A stretch of 64,000 nucleotides of DNA from Marinitoga hydrogenitolerans DSM 16785. GTDB lineage: Bacteria > Thermotogota > Thermotogae > Petrotogales > Petrotogaceae. The notes below the pieces were generated by a model. That model was not told the origin of the DNA and did not search any database. It was given only the letters and a program-made list of their open reading frames with translations. Below, in pieces: positions 44,784-54,950 of this stretch (positions are counted from its first letter, which is position 1; the number at the start of each line of letters is the position of its first letter). Made by a program: the position numbers and the translations under genes. Location of the stretch: contig NZ_FQUI01000007.1 in the NCBI RefSeq assembly GCF_900129175.1, forward strand, positions 1 to 64,000, written 5' to 3'.

Positions 44784-45543
44784 CTTTTGCATCTTCATAT
44801 CCCATTTCTATTAAAATTTCTGAATAATTTGGAGAAAAATTAAGTGGAAATGGAACAGAGTCTGAGGGTCTTATTATCAATATATTTTTTTTTGTTTTTA
44901 ATATGGCATATAATATAAAATCTGTTGGTGTATCTATTACAGGAAAAACAGCAATTACTTTATTATAACCATATTTATCTGCTAAAAATGCTGGATATGT
45001 GTTTGAGAAAACACCGCCATCTGTATATTTTTTTCCATCTATCTCTATTGCACCAAATAAAGGATAACTTGCACTTGCGAATATATAATCAACCATTTTT
45101 CCTTTCATTTCTTCTTTTCGAATAAAGACTGGTTTAAAGTCAGTTATATTAAAGGTTAATATTCCATAATCGTATTTGGAATTTAAAATTAATTCCTCCG
45201 ATATAATTTCATTTAAAAAATTATACAATGGTGAAGGGTCAAAAATAAATGGTTTTAATTTATAATGATGATTTTTTGTATCAAGGTCAAAAATGTCTTT
45301 ATCATCAATATTTTTCCAGAGTTTTTCAATTTCGCTCAATTTTCCCATAACATATCCAGCACCATTTAATGCGCCTACCGAAACTCCATAAACACCCTCT
45401 ACTTCAATATTATTCTCTACCATATATTTTAAAACACCTATTTCATAAGCACCTGCTGCTCCCCCACCACCAAGGACTAATAGTGTTTTTGAAAAAATGT
45501 TAATACTTAACAGTATCGCTAATATTACTAATGTTTTTTTTAT
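44764..45543 (-). CDS. Patatin-like phospholipase, exported, probable ATA start
   Basis: A lipid acyl hydrolase of the patatin/RssA type. The Gly-rich oxyanion block LVLGGGGAAGAYEIGVLKYM and the nucleophile block GVSVGALNGA (GxSxG) are both encoded, with the catalytic Asp in DGGVFSN. The first ATG (45423) lies after the oxyanion block, so it cannot be the true start. Upstream the frame continues as KKTLVILAILLSINIFSKT, a signal peptide, preceded by an ATA codon at 45543 with aaggga nine bases ahead. No ATG, GTG or TTG exists there. Length from ATA is 259 residues. Confidence 0.8.
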   Translation of the reverse strand: MKKTLVILAILLSINIFSKTLLVLGGGGAAGAYEIGVLKYMVENNIEVEGVYGVSVGALNGAGYVMGKLSEIEKLWKNIDDKDIFDLDTKNHHYKLKPFIFDPSPLYNFLNEIISEELILNSKYDYGILTFNITDFKPVFIRKEEMKGKMVDYIFASASYPLFGAIEIDGKKYTDGGVFSNTYPAFLADKYGYNKVIAVFPVIDTPTDFILYAILKTKKNILIIRPSDSVPFPLNFSPNYSEILIEMGYEDAKVISSFF

Positions 45544-45594
45544 GCTCTCACATCCCTTTTTTATTTTTATCTCTGATATTTCTATTATAACATA

Positions 45595-45627
45595 ATAAAA
45601 ACTCCCCTGAAAAATCAGAGGAGTTTA
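45595..45627 (-). terminator. Terminator after ptb
   Basis: A 10-bp stem on the minus strand, actcctctga with tcaggggagt, has a short loop and is followed by T's. It lies nine bases past the ptb stop. Confidence 0.85.
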
Positions 45628-45635
45628 ATCTTTTT

Positions 45636-46526
45636 TTATTTTTCTGCTTTTAATACTGCTAAAGCTAATGAAGCTAATTTTGATTCAGCTGTATCTGCCC
45701 TTGAAACAATAACTATTGGAGCTTTTGCACCTAAAACTAACCCGGCAATTTTTCCATTTGCAAGATATACTGCTGATTTTCCTAAAACATTACCCGCATG
45801 AATATCTGGTACTACTAAAATATCAGCATGACCAGCTACTTCACTATTTATCTTTTTTATTTTTGCTGCCATTTCGCTTAAAGCATTATCCAATGCCAAA
45901 GGTCCGTCTATTGTACAGTCTTTTATTTGTCCTCTTTTATTCATTTGAGTAATTATTGCTGCTTCAAGAGTTTCTGGCATATCAGGATTTACAACTTCTA
46001 CTGCAGCTAATAATGCCACTTTTGGGTTCTCTATTCCCATAGAATGTGATAATTCTACTGCATTTTTAATTATTGCCACTTTTTGATCCAATGTTGGCTT
46101 TATTATCATTCCTCCATCTGTTACTATTTTTAATGAATCCAATGCTGCTGTTTCTATCAAGGCTACATGACTTAATACACTTCCTGTTCTTAATCCCCAC
46201 TCTTTATTCAAAACTGCTTTCAAAAGTTTTGATGTTTTTATTAAACCCTTCATCACAATATCTGCAGCACCTGATGAAACCAATCTTACACCCTGTTCTG
46301 CTGCTGCTTCTTCGGTTCGTGTATCTATAATATCGAATTCTCTTCCTAATTCTTTTAAATTTTCTTCTATAACTTCTTTTTTTCCCACTAAAACTGGTTC
46401 AATAAAACCTTCATCATATGCTGCGGATACTGCTTTTAATGCTTCTTTATCTTCAGCACCAACAACTACTACCCTTTTTTTGCTAACAGTTTTTGCTTTT
46501 TCTATTACGTTCTTTAATGTTTTCAC
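45636..46526 (-). CDS. ptb: Phosphate butyryl/acetyltransferase
   Basis: A member of the PTA_PTB family (about 296 residues), which converts acyl-CoA and phosphate to acyl phosphate, often followed by an acyl kinase to make ATP. Landmarks: VVVVGAEDKEALKAVSAAYDEGFIEPVLVG, GAADIVMKGLIKTSKLLKAVLN, GSVLSHVALIE and the C-terminal PDIHAGNVLGKSAVYLANGKIAGLVLGAKAPIVIVSRAD. Length and motifs fit Ptb better than long Pta. I prefer the GTG at 46526 (seven bases after aaggggg); an ATG at 46532 is too near that site. No kinase gene (buk or ackA) is adjacent. Confidence 0.9.
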   Translation of the reverse strand: MKTLKNVIEKAKTVSKKRVVVVGAEDKEALKAVSAAYDEGFIEPVLVGKKEVIEENLKELGREFDIIDTRTEEAAAEQGVRLVSSGAADIVMKGLIKTSKLLKAVLNKEWGLRTGSVLSHVALIETAALDSLKIVTDGGMIIKPTLDQKVAIIKNAVELSHSMGIENPKVALLAAVEVVNPDMPETLEAAIITQMNKRGQIKDCTIDGPLALDNALSEMAAKIKKINSEVAGHADILVVPDIHAGNVLGKSAVYLANGKIAGLVLGAKAPIVIVSRADTAESKLASLALAVLKAEK

Positions 46527-46553
46527 TTGCATTCCCCCTTGCAACAATGTTTT

Positions 46554-47366
46554 TTATTGTCCTTCTCCTATATATAAATTTATTTCCTCTTTATTAGTAT
46601 CTAAAGTTGTTGCACTATCTGTAATTATATAAGAAGAAAAATCTAAAGAATTGCTATCTATATTTATACCTGAATAAGCTACAGCTATTTTATAATTTTT
46701 TGTTAAATCCAATTTTATTTTATTAAACCTATATTCTCCATTTGAATTAGAAAGCGTTGAATAAAGTATTGTAGAATAATTTGTATCGGTTATTAAAACA
46801 GTTCTATGAGGCTTTGGTGTTTGACTTTGAATATCATCGAAAACATATCCTGATACATTTTTATAATCGGCGTTTGAATCAGCTATCATCCATAATCTAA
46901 AATTAGGTGTAAAATTTGTGTCTCCACTTAACGATGTTCCTAAATCAAGATCGACTATTACATTATAATCTCTACCAGGATAAAATTCTGATGTATCTAA
47001 TTTTAAGGTTATTTCTGTTGAAGTTATAGTAATTTTTTTACTTCCAATATCTATTGTAGAATCCAAAGTAATGTTTATTTTTGAATTTTTTAATAGATTT
47101 TCATCTATTACTTCAATTCTTTTCATTATTAGTAATGTTCCTGATAATGTTAAAAAATTTATATTTTCGTTTCTAAGTAAAATTATTTTTGTAGCATCTG
47201 AAGATAAATTTATTTCTTTTATATTTATTTCTGCTTTTGATATATTTTCATCTGGTGCATCTGTTAAATAAAAAGATATTACAGATTTTTCTGAATTATC
47301 ATTTTGAGTTATACAAGAAGCCAATAGTAATAATATTATTAGTAATAAATATAATATTTTTTTCAT
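46554..47366 (-). CDS. DUF4382-type lipoprotein
   Basis: A 270-residue exported lipoprotein: signal MKKILYLLLIILLLLASC with lipobox LASC. The mature start VISFYLTDAPDENISKAEINIKEINL matches the DUF4382 opening (LTDAP). Two beta-rich domains follow; the second (about 185-265) resembles a carboxypeptidase-regulatory-like fold (VSGYVFDDIQSQTPKPHRTVLITD, SNGEYRFNKI). Surface location is expected. Function unknown. It sits near lnt, which would acylate it. Confidence 0.75.
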   Translation of the reverse strand: MKKILYLLLIILLLLASCITQNDNSEKSVISFYLTDAPDENISKAEINIKEINLSSDATKIILLRNENINFLTLSGTLLIMKRIEVIDENLLKNSKINITLDSTIDIGSKKITITSTEITLKLDTSEFYPGRDYNVIVDLDLGTSLSGDTNFTPNFRLWMIADSNADYKNVSGYVFDDIQSQTPKPHRTVLITDTNYSTILYSTLSNSNGEYRFNKIKLDLTKNYKIAVAYSGINIDSNSLDFSSYIITDSATTLDTNKEEINLYIGEGQ

Positions 47367-47374
47367 TTCTCACC

Positions 47375-48013
47375 TCAAAGGTCAAACAATAATATTTTCG
47401 ATTCTGTTGCATTTAATTGTTCTTTGCTTAATACATAGTCTTTTCCAGCATTTGTAACTGAACTCATCATCAAATTTAAAAAATTTTCTACTGAACTAAT
47501 TGGAAAATTTATATATTTTGTTTTAAAATGCATTGGAATAATTAATTTTGGTTTTACTTTGTTAACAATATCTTTTGCTTCATTTGCATCTATAGTATAA
47601 TATCCTCCAACAGGAATCATTAATATATCTATGTCTTTTAATTCATTTAAAACTTTTTCATCTGGTATATCGCCTAAATCTCCACAATGAGCTAAGGTTA
47701 ATCCATCTGAAAATTTCATTTTAAAAATAATATTTTCTCCTCTTTCATGACCATAAGACTTATCATGATATGTTTTTAATCCTGTAATTTTTACACCTTT
47801 TGATAAATGTTTTCCTGGTGTGTTTATTAATATATATTTACCTCTAATCAAATGATGTGCATTGTGATCAAAATGTTGGTGACTCTCAGTTATTATATCT
47901 GGACTATAATCTGGTAAAGGATAACCAACAGTTTCATCAAACGGATCAGTTAATATCTTTATATTCAAATACTCAATCCCAAAACAAGAATGTCCAAACC
48001 ACTTTATTTTCAT
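47375..48013 (-). CDS. Metal-dependent hydrolase, UPF0173 (YtkL) family
   Basis: A 212-residue MBL-fold protein with the UPF0173 hallmarks: MKIKWFGHSCFGIEY, ILTDPFDETVGYP, ESHQHFDHNAHH (HxHxDH-like with Gln), LAHCGDLGD and IPMHFKTKY. Start ATG 48013 follows ggaggggtgg. Enzymatic substrate unknown. Co-directional with the lnt gene, 46 bases away. Confidence 0.9.
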   Translation of the reverse strand: MKIKWFGHSCFGIEYLNIKILTDPFDETVGYPLPDYSPDIITESHQHFDHNAHHLIRGKYILINTPGKHLSKGVKITGLKTYHDKSYGHERGENIIFKMKFSDGLTLAHCGDLGDIPDEKVLNELKDIDILMIPVGGYYTIDANEAKDIVNKVKPKLIIPMHFKTKYINFPISSVENFLNLMMSSVTNAGKDYVLSKEQLNATESKILLFDL

Positions 48014-48059
48014 ATCCACCCCTCCTTTTTTTGTCTCATTTCTAATATTAAAAAAATAT

Positions 48060-49538
48060 CTAAATCAAACTAAAGAGCATAGCTAATATTAATATTATAA
48101 TAATTATAATATTTGCATATTTTGTATAAAATGTTTCTTTACTTTCAATTGGAACATTGAAATTTGCACTCGAATATGTTTTTATAGGTAATGTTTCAAC
48201 TATTCTTCCATATTTATCTACTATACCTGTGATTCCAGTGTTAGAAACCTGAATAAATGTTCTTCTATTTTCTGCTGCTCTTAAAACACTTTTTGAAAAA
48301 TGTTGAAGTAATGCTGTTTTATGACTAAACCAGCCATCATTTGATATTGCAATTAAGAACTGCGCCCCATTTTTTACAAAATTTCTCGATACTTCAGGAA
48401 AATATGTTTCAAAACATATTTGAACACTAAATTTTTTATCTTTTAAATTTAAAACCGAATAATCACTACCTGGTGTATAATAATTAACTAACTTAAAGAA
48501 AGAAAATATTCTAAATATATTTTCATATGGCAAAAATTCCGCAAATGGCATCAATTTTATTTTGTTATATATATTTTCTATTTCTCCACTTTTATTTAGA
48601 TATAATGCACTATTATAAAACTCTTTTTTCTCTGAATTATATATTGGAAATCCTATTATCCAATTTTTATTCGATATTTTTACAGCTTCTTGAATTATTC
48701 TAAATATTTCTGATTCTCTAATATCTTTTATAAATATTGCTTCTGGTAAAATTAACAAATCTGTTTTATCATTATTTTCCTGCAAATAATTTGATATTTC
48801 AACATATGAATTCCACATATTATCTGAATATTTTACTTCCTGTGGAACATTTGTCTGAAAAACACTTATTTTTACAGCATTTTCATTCATTTTTATTAAT
48901 GGTAGTTTTTCTGAAATTGCAAAATTTATTACATATAATGATCCTATTATAATAATAGCATATTTTAATCTTTCTCTTTCACGAACAAACGCAATAAAGG
49001 AATTAACTAAAAGAATTAATATTGTTAAACCTATTGTCCCTGTAAATGGTAGAATTTGTAAAAAACCTGTATGCAAATATAATGCATCTGAAAGATTCCC
49101 ACCAGTAAAAGCAAAATCACCAAATTGTTTTAACACCTCTGCTGCAGCATATGAAAAAACAGAAAATAATGTTATGGATTTAAAATTTATTACTCTTGAT
49201 TTTCTAAAATATAATTCCCCTAAAAACCAGATTATATAATATGGTAGGGTTAATATTAATATCATCAATAAAAATGAAAAAAATCCTATATATCCTGGAA
49301 ATGAATTTATTACCTCTGGTATGTTTTTTGATAATACAGGTATTTCCCACCATAATGTGGAAAACATTAAAGAATATGAATAAAGAAAAACTTTAAATAA
49401 TCTTTCAAAGGTTCCTTTAGATTTTGAAAATGAATATAAAAATGGAGCTACTGAAAACCAAATTAAAAATGAAAAAAGATTTCCTGGCATTGCCAGTCCT
49501 GTCAACACCCCTGAAATAATTGGCAATAAATAATTCAA
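48060..49538 (-). CDS. lnt: Apolipoprotein N-acyltransferase
   Basis: A 492-residue enzyme that adds the third acyl chain to lipoproteins. The N-terminal ~200 residues form about six to seven membrane helices; the nitrilase domain follows with catalytic Glu in LLILPEAIF, Lys in IKLMPFAEFLPYE and Cys in VQICFETYFPE. A last helix anchors the C-terminus. TTG start at 49538 follows gaggagtga. Presence of Lnt supports a didermic-like envelope. Confidence 0.95.
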   Translation of the reverse strand: MNYLLPIISGVLTGLAMPGNLFSFLIWFSVAPFLYSFSKSKGTFERLFKVFLYSYSLMFSTLWWEIPVLSKNIPEVINSFPGYIGFFSFLLMILILTLPYYIIWFLGELYFRKSRVINFKSITLFSVFSYAAAEVLKQFGDFAFTGGNLSDALYLHTGFLQILPFTGTIGLTILILLVNSFIAFVRERERLKYAIIIIGSLYVINFAISEKLPLIKMNENAVKISVFQTNVPQEVKYSDNMWNSYVEISNYLQENNDKTDLLILPEAIFIKDIRESEIFRIIQEAVKISNKNWIIGFPIYNSEKKEFYNSALYLNKSGEIENIYNKIKLMPFAEFLPYENIFRIFSFFKLVNYYTPGSDYSVLNLKDKKFSVQICFETYFPEVSRNFVKNGAQFLIAISNDGWFSHKTALLQHFSKSVLRAAENRRTFIQVSNTGITGIVDKYGRIVETLPIKTYSSANFNVPIESKETFYTKYANIIIIIILILAMLFSLI

Positions 49539-49542
49539 AATA

Positions 49543-50517
49543 TCACTCCTCTATAAACTGAAAATCTACAGCATGAAAAGTTGACAATCTTTCATTTCTT
49601 GATTTTTTCCATATTACTTTTATAGGTGCAGCAAATTCTGGTTGTAATCTTCCTTTTTCTATCCAATATCTCGATTCTTCATTTCCAAATATTCCAGGAT
49701 TTGCACTAATAGTTAGCTCTATTGGTTTATTTATAATATAAACCTCATCTATACTCTTTTCATCTTTTAATATTTCAACAATTTCATCATATATCTCTTT
49801 TGGAGGATGTGGCTTTATATTTATTAAAGCTATATTTTTTGATAAAGGTCCTATTATTTTTACATTTGCTATTTCTCGTTTATATTCATATCTATCTAAA
49901 ATATCGTGAATTATCTCATTTGCAAATGAAACAGCTCTTCCATGATAATCCATATTTACCAATAATTTTAATAAATGCTTTAGTTTGCAGCCCTCTCTGT
50001 GAGCATTTTCACCTACTCTTCTTATATTTAAATTATATTTTTTAACTATCGCTCTTAATTCTTCTTTGGTTAATCCTATAATAGGTGAATATAGATTGTT
50101 CATAACCTTTATGCATGTTTTTCCCCATGAATCAGACTGATTAGCTCCTGTTGCTACTAGATTATTTTTTGCTATATCCTTTACTCCTGACATTTTTAAT
50201 TGTTTTGTACATTGATTACAATTTGGACCGTGGATCATAATTTTATGCTGCGCTTTATGTTTGTCTGCAAATTCTATTTCAAGCCCTAATTCTTCTGCTG
50301 TTTTTAAAACGGATTCTACACTTTTTGAATATGTAAATGGGCCAAATAATACATTTACAAGTTTTACCTTTTCTGGACCTAAAGCTTCTTTTGCCAAAAA
50401 AGCTGCCACTGTACTATCCATACCACCAGAAAAAGCTACATATAATATTTCGTCTTTCACAATGTTTTTTATTTCTGTCTTTATTTGTTCAATTTTTAAG
50501 TTTAAACTTGCATCCAC
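49543..50517 (-). CDS. PP-loop ATP-pyrophosphatase, probable sulfur-transfer or amide-forming enzyme
   Basis: A 324-residue protein. The PP-loop is FSGGMDSTVAAFLAKEAL (about 30-47). A CNQC motif (PNCNQCTKQLK, near 115) and further Cys/His (HREGCKLKHL) could bind a metal or carry sulfur, as in LarE/ThiI/TtcA-like proteins. The C-terminal ~90 residues are a separate beta-rich domain. Closest recognised group is the ExsB/LarE-type PP-loop superfamily; exact role unknown. The GTG start overlaps the phosphoesterase gene's end by 16 bases. Confidence 0.7.
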   Translation of the reverse strand: MDASLNLKIEQIKTEIKNIVKDEILYVAFSGGMDSTVAAFLAKEALGPEKVKLVNVLFGPFTYSKSVESVLKTAEELGLEIEFADKHKAQHKIMIHGPNCNQCTKQLKMSGVKDIAKNNLVATGANQSDSWGKTCIKVMNNLYSPIIGLTKEELRAIVKKYNLNIRRVGENAHREGCKLKHLLKLLVNMDYHGRAVSFANEIIHDILDRYEYKREIANVKIIGPLSKNIALINIKPHPPKEIYDEIVEILKDEKSIDEVYIINKPIELTISANPGIFGNEESRYWIEKGRLQPEFAAPIKVIWKKSRNERLSTFHAVDFQFIEE

Positions 50518-50969
50518 ATTAATAATATTTCATCACCCCTTATCTCTAATTCTGCATAACTTCCTTCACAAAATGCTCCTGGATTAATACATCGAATACC
50601 ATTTATATTTTTATCGTCTTTTCTATGAGAATGACCATATACTAAAATATCTATATTTTGAAATCTTTTAATTAACTTCGTTGGATCACCCCAACCTGCC
50701 TGATGGCCATGTATCATTCCAATATTATAATTGCCTAATTTTATTATTCTTTTTTCTGGTAAAGTGTATTTTACATCATAATAATCAACATTTCCAAAAA
50801 CACCGTAGAAAATAGGTTTTTGTGCTTTAAAATAAAAAATTACATCTTCTTCAACAAAATCTCCAGTTGCTAAAATATAGTCGTAATTGGAATAATTTAT
50901 TTTCTCTAAATATTCATATCTACTTCTTGTTGGAATATGAATATCTGAAATTAAAAGAACCTTTATCAT
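50502..50969 (-). CDS. YfcE/MJ0936-type metallophosphoesterase
   Basis: A 155-residue calcineurin-like phosphodiesterase. The metal-ligand blocks are LISDIHIPT (DxH), ATGDFVEE (GD), GVFGNVDYYD (GNxD), IGMIHGHQAG (GH) and VYGHSHRKD (GHxH). Short MJ0936 proteins act on bis-p-nitrophenyl phosphate and probably small phosphodiesters. Start ATG 50969 follows gggtgat. First gene of the pair with the PP-loop enzyme. Confidence 0.9.
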   Translation of the reverse strand: MIKVLLISDIHIPTRSRYEYLEKINYSNYDYILATGDFVEEDVIFYFKAQKPIFYGVFGNVDYYDVKYTLPEKRIIKLGNYNIGMIHGHQAGWGDPTKLIKRFQNIDILVYGHSHRKDDKNINGIRCINPGAFCEGSYAELEIRGDEILLMWMQV

Positions 50970-51063
50970 ATTATCACCCACATTTATTATATCAAAATTA
51001 TCTTAAAAACTTTATTACTTTTTTATAATTTTCTTTTTTTATTAGGAAAATTCTTCTACCCTC

Positions 51064-51092
51064 TTGATTAAATTGCAATTTTACAGTATAAT
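51064..51092 (+). promoter_or_regulatory. Promoter of tRNA-Arg
   Basis: TTGATT (51064-51069) and TATAAT (51087-51092) are 17 bases apart, and the tRNA begins 12 bases after the -10 box. Confidence 0.75.
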
Positions 51093-51104
51093 ATATTTTG
51101 AGAC

Positions 51105-51181
51105 GCACCTGTAGCTCAATTGGATAGAGCGTCGGACTTCGGATCCGCAGGTTGGGGGTTCAAATCCCTCCAGGTGCGCCA
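51105..51181 (+). tRNA. tRNA-Arg (anticodon TCG)
   Basis: This is a 77-base cloverleaf with acceptor GCACCTG/CAGGTGC, D stem GCTC/GAGC, anticodon loop CTTCGGA (anticodon TCG, reads CGA), T stem GGGGG/CCCTC with TTCAAAT loop, discriminator G and encoded CCA. The outermost anticodon-stem pair is a T-C mismatch. No terminator separates it from spoVS. Confidence 0.92.
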
Positions 51182-51231
51182 ATTCCACTAATACATGTAG
51201 AAATAGTAGTAAAAAAAGGGAGGTAAGATTT

Positions 51232-51504
51232 ATGGCAGAGGTAGAAGTATTGAAAGTTGCTGCAAATTCAAAACCTATCGCTATCGCTGGCGCATTAGCT
51301 GCAATTATTAGGGAAAAGGGGAAAGCTGAAATTCAGGCTATTGGTGCTGGTGCAGTTAACCAAGCTGTTAAAGCTATTGCTATTGCAAGAGGTTATGTTG
51401 CACCAAGTGGTGTTGATTTAGTATGTATTCCAGCATTTGTTGATGTTAAAATTGAAAGTGAAGAAAGAACAGCTATTAAATTTGTTGTACAACCAAGATC
51501 ATAA
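51232..51504 (+). CDS. spoVS: Stage V sporulation protein S homologue
   Basis: A 90-residue SpoVS, an Alba-like small protein that is widely conserved in Thermotogota and Thermus although they do not sporulate. The sequence is near-consensus: VLKVAANSKPIAIAGALAAIIREKGKAEIQAIGAGAVNQAVKA in pieces, ending DIKIE-like VKIESEERTAIKFVV. It has a strong gggaggt site. It follows tRNA-Arg by 50 bases with no visible promoter or terminator between, and ends at its own terminator. Confidence 0.95.
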   Translation: MAEVEVLKVAANSKPIAIAGALAAIIREKGKAEIQAIGAGAVNQAVKAIAIARGYVAPSGVDLVCIPAFVDVKIESEERTAIKFVVQPRS

Positions 51505-51538
51505 AATAAAAAGGGCTTTAAAGCCCTTTTTATTTTAT
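51501..51538 (+). terminator. Terminator after spoVS
   Basis: A palindromic stem, aaaaagggcttt with aaagcccttttt, is followed by tattttat, directly behind the spoVS stop. Confidence 0.9.
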
Positions 51539-51584
51539 GATTTATTCTCTTTCTATAAATTTTTAATGCTTTTTTATATTATGT

Positions 51585-52385
51585 TTATATTGCATTCTCT
51601 TCAAAGAAAAATCTTGTTATTTTTTGTACAGTTTCAAAAACATCTGATTCTTCTTTTTCAATTACAGTATCTCTGGAAATAACTAGAATATATTTTAGTT
51701 CACCATTTTTTGAATACGGTGTAATATATTTAATGTTAAAAACTTCATAATAAGCTTTTTCCTCATCTGTAAAATTAAAAATATTATAACTTTTTCCGTT
51801 TATTAATCCTTCATTCATTCCTTCAAATAATTCTATTTCATCTGGCAAACTTAATTTTCCAAATTTTTTCAATAATTTCTTATCCTGAGAATATAATCCT
51901 ACTGTTGAAAAGAATATTTCTGATATACTTCCTAATAATGTATCCATAAAGTCTTTTTCATCCATTTTTTTTGACAACAATTTAACAATACTTTCTATAC
52001 CGGACAATTGGTAAGATAGCCTATCAACAACCATTTCAAGTCTATATTTTTCATATATTTCTTCCTCTTTATCAAATACCATATTTAAAATTCTAATTAA
52101 CATTTTATCTTCAAAGCTACCGTCAAATAATAAATAGGTGTTAAATGGAAATTTAAGTATATTTACATCTTCTAATTCTATCATTAGCTCTTCAAGAGTA
52201 TCAAAATCTAACTTTTTGGGATTATACCCTTTAGAATCTAAAATTATCCACTTATTTTTTTCTGATCTAACTATAACTATTTTTTCACTATTTGTCTCTT
52301 TTTTTATTAATTCGCCAATTATGTTATAAAATGAAGGTGTACCAAGATATGATGCTAATTGATAAACTAAATATTTATTCTCCAT
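51585..52385 (-). CDS. Partner protein of the H-NOX chemoreceptor, GAF-like (unassigned)
   Basis: A 266-residue soluble protein with no family I can name. Two alpha/beta segments (about 1-100 and 165-266) flank a helical, probably coiled-coil linker (~105-160, EEIYEKYRLEMVVDRLSYQLSGIESIVKLL). The pattern resembles a degenerate tandem GAF arrangement. No catalytic motif is visible. It lies 15 bases after the H-NOX receptor gene, so it is probably a signalling accessory of that receptor. Confidence 0.5.
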   Translation of the reverse strand: MENKYLVYQLASYLGTPSFYNIIGELIKKETNSEKIVIVRSEKNKWIILDSKGYNPKKLDFDTLEELMIELEDVNILKFPFNTYLLFDGSFEDKMLIRILNMVFDKEEEIYEKYRLEMVVDRLSYQLSGIESIVKLLSKKMDEKDFMDTLLGSISEIFFSTVGLYSQDKKLLKKFGKLSLPDEIELFEGMNEGLINGKSYNIFNFTDEEKAYYEVFNIKYITPYSKNGELKYILVISRDTVIEKEESDVFETVQKITRFFFEENAI

Positions 52386-52399
52386 TTTTCCATCCCCTT

Positions 52400-54232
<1,833 letters not shown>

Positions 54233-54291
54233 TCATTGTCTAAAAAAATTTTATCTTATTCATTTAAATTATACCATAATTTATTTTTTTA

Positions 54292-54300
54292 TGATATAAT
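54292..54300 (+). promoter_or_regulatory. Extended -10 promoter of tRNA-Pro
   Basis: TGATATAAT ends 11 bases before the tRNA. No clear -35 box is seen. Confidence 0.5.
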
Positions 54301-54311
54301 ATTTTTTAGTT

Positions 54312-54387
54312 CGGGGAGTAGCGCAGATGGTAGCGTGTCAAATTCGGGATTTGAAGGTCGCCGGTTCGACTCCGGTCTCCCCGACCA
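54312..54387 (+). tRNA. tRNA-Pro (anticodon CGG)
   Basis: This is a 76-base cloverleaf with acceptor CGGGGAG/CTCCCCG, D stem GCGC/GCGT, anticodon stem TCAAA/TTTGA with loop TTCGGGA (anticodon CGG), T arm GCCGG-TTCGACT-CCGGT, discriminator A and encoded CCA. Confidence 0.93.
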
Positions 54388-54393
54388 GAACAA

Positions 54394-54420
54394 CCTGGAT
54401 TAAAATCCAGGCATTTTTTT
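54394..54420 (+). terminator. Terminator of tRNA-Pro
   Basis: The stem cctggat with atccagg has loop taaa and is followed by seven T's. Confidence 0.88.
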
Positions 54421-54430
54421 ATAAAAAATA

Positions 54431-54468
54431 TAAAAGATAAAACCGGATTTGCCCGGTTTTATCTTTTA
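54431..54468 (-). terminator. Terminator of the adenosine-specific kinase operon, overlapping the stop codon
   Basis: A 16-base arm, taaaagataaaaccgg, pairs with ccggttttatctttta. On the minus strand it begins within the last codons and includes the stop at 54459. Confidence 0.8.
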
Positions 54469-54950
54469 TACCCTGTTATATTTCTTAAAAATTCATATCT
54501 TTTCTTTTTATCTTCTTCTCCTTCAACTCCTAATGGTGGTTGTCCATCAACAACTCCAATAACACCTCTTCCTAAATCACTTTCTGCAACTAAAACTTGC
54601 AAAGGATTAGCTGTTGCTGCAAAAATATTTACTATCTCTTGAATCTGTTTCAATCGAGGAAGAATATTTATTGGATATCCATTCCTTATTATTAAAATGA
54701 AAAAATGACCTGCTCCAACATTTTTTGCATTTTCTATTGCTATATTTATTAATTCATTATCATTCCCATCAAATCTTACCAATCTTGGCCCACTTGCTTC
54801 ATTAAAAGCAACTCCAAATTTCATTCCAGGAACTGTTGTCACAATTGTTTCATAAATATCCTCTACAGTTTTTATAAAATGCGATTGACCAATTATAACA
54901 TTACAATCAGAAGGAAATTTAATATCAACAGTTTCAATTTTTAATTCCAC
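54459..54950 (-). CDS. Adenosine-specific kinase family protein
   Basis: A 163-residue protein of the family founded by an archaeal structure (Pyrobaculum). Conserved blocks are [66 protein letters not shown]-like [14 protein letters not shown] and [23 protein letters not shown]. Biochemical role is poorly established beyond reported adenosine kinase-like activity. I choose GTG 54950, six bases after ggaggtg; an earlier GTG at 54965 is inside that site. It overlaps the upstream sensor gene. Confidence 0.9.
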   Translation of the reverse strand: MELKIETVDIKFPSDCNVIIGQSHFIKTVEDIYETIVTTVPGMKFGVAFNEASGPRLVRFDGNDNELINIAIENAKNVGAGHFFILIIRNGYPINILPRLKQIQEIVNIFAATANPLQVLVAESDLGRGVIGVVDGQPPLGVEGEEDKKKRYEFLRNITGYKR

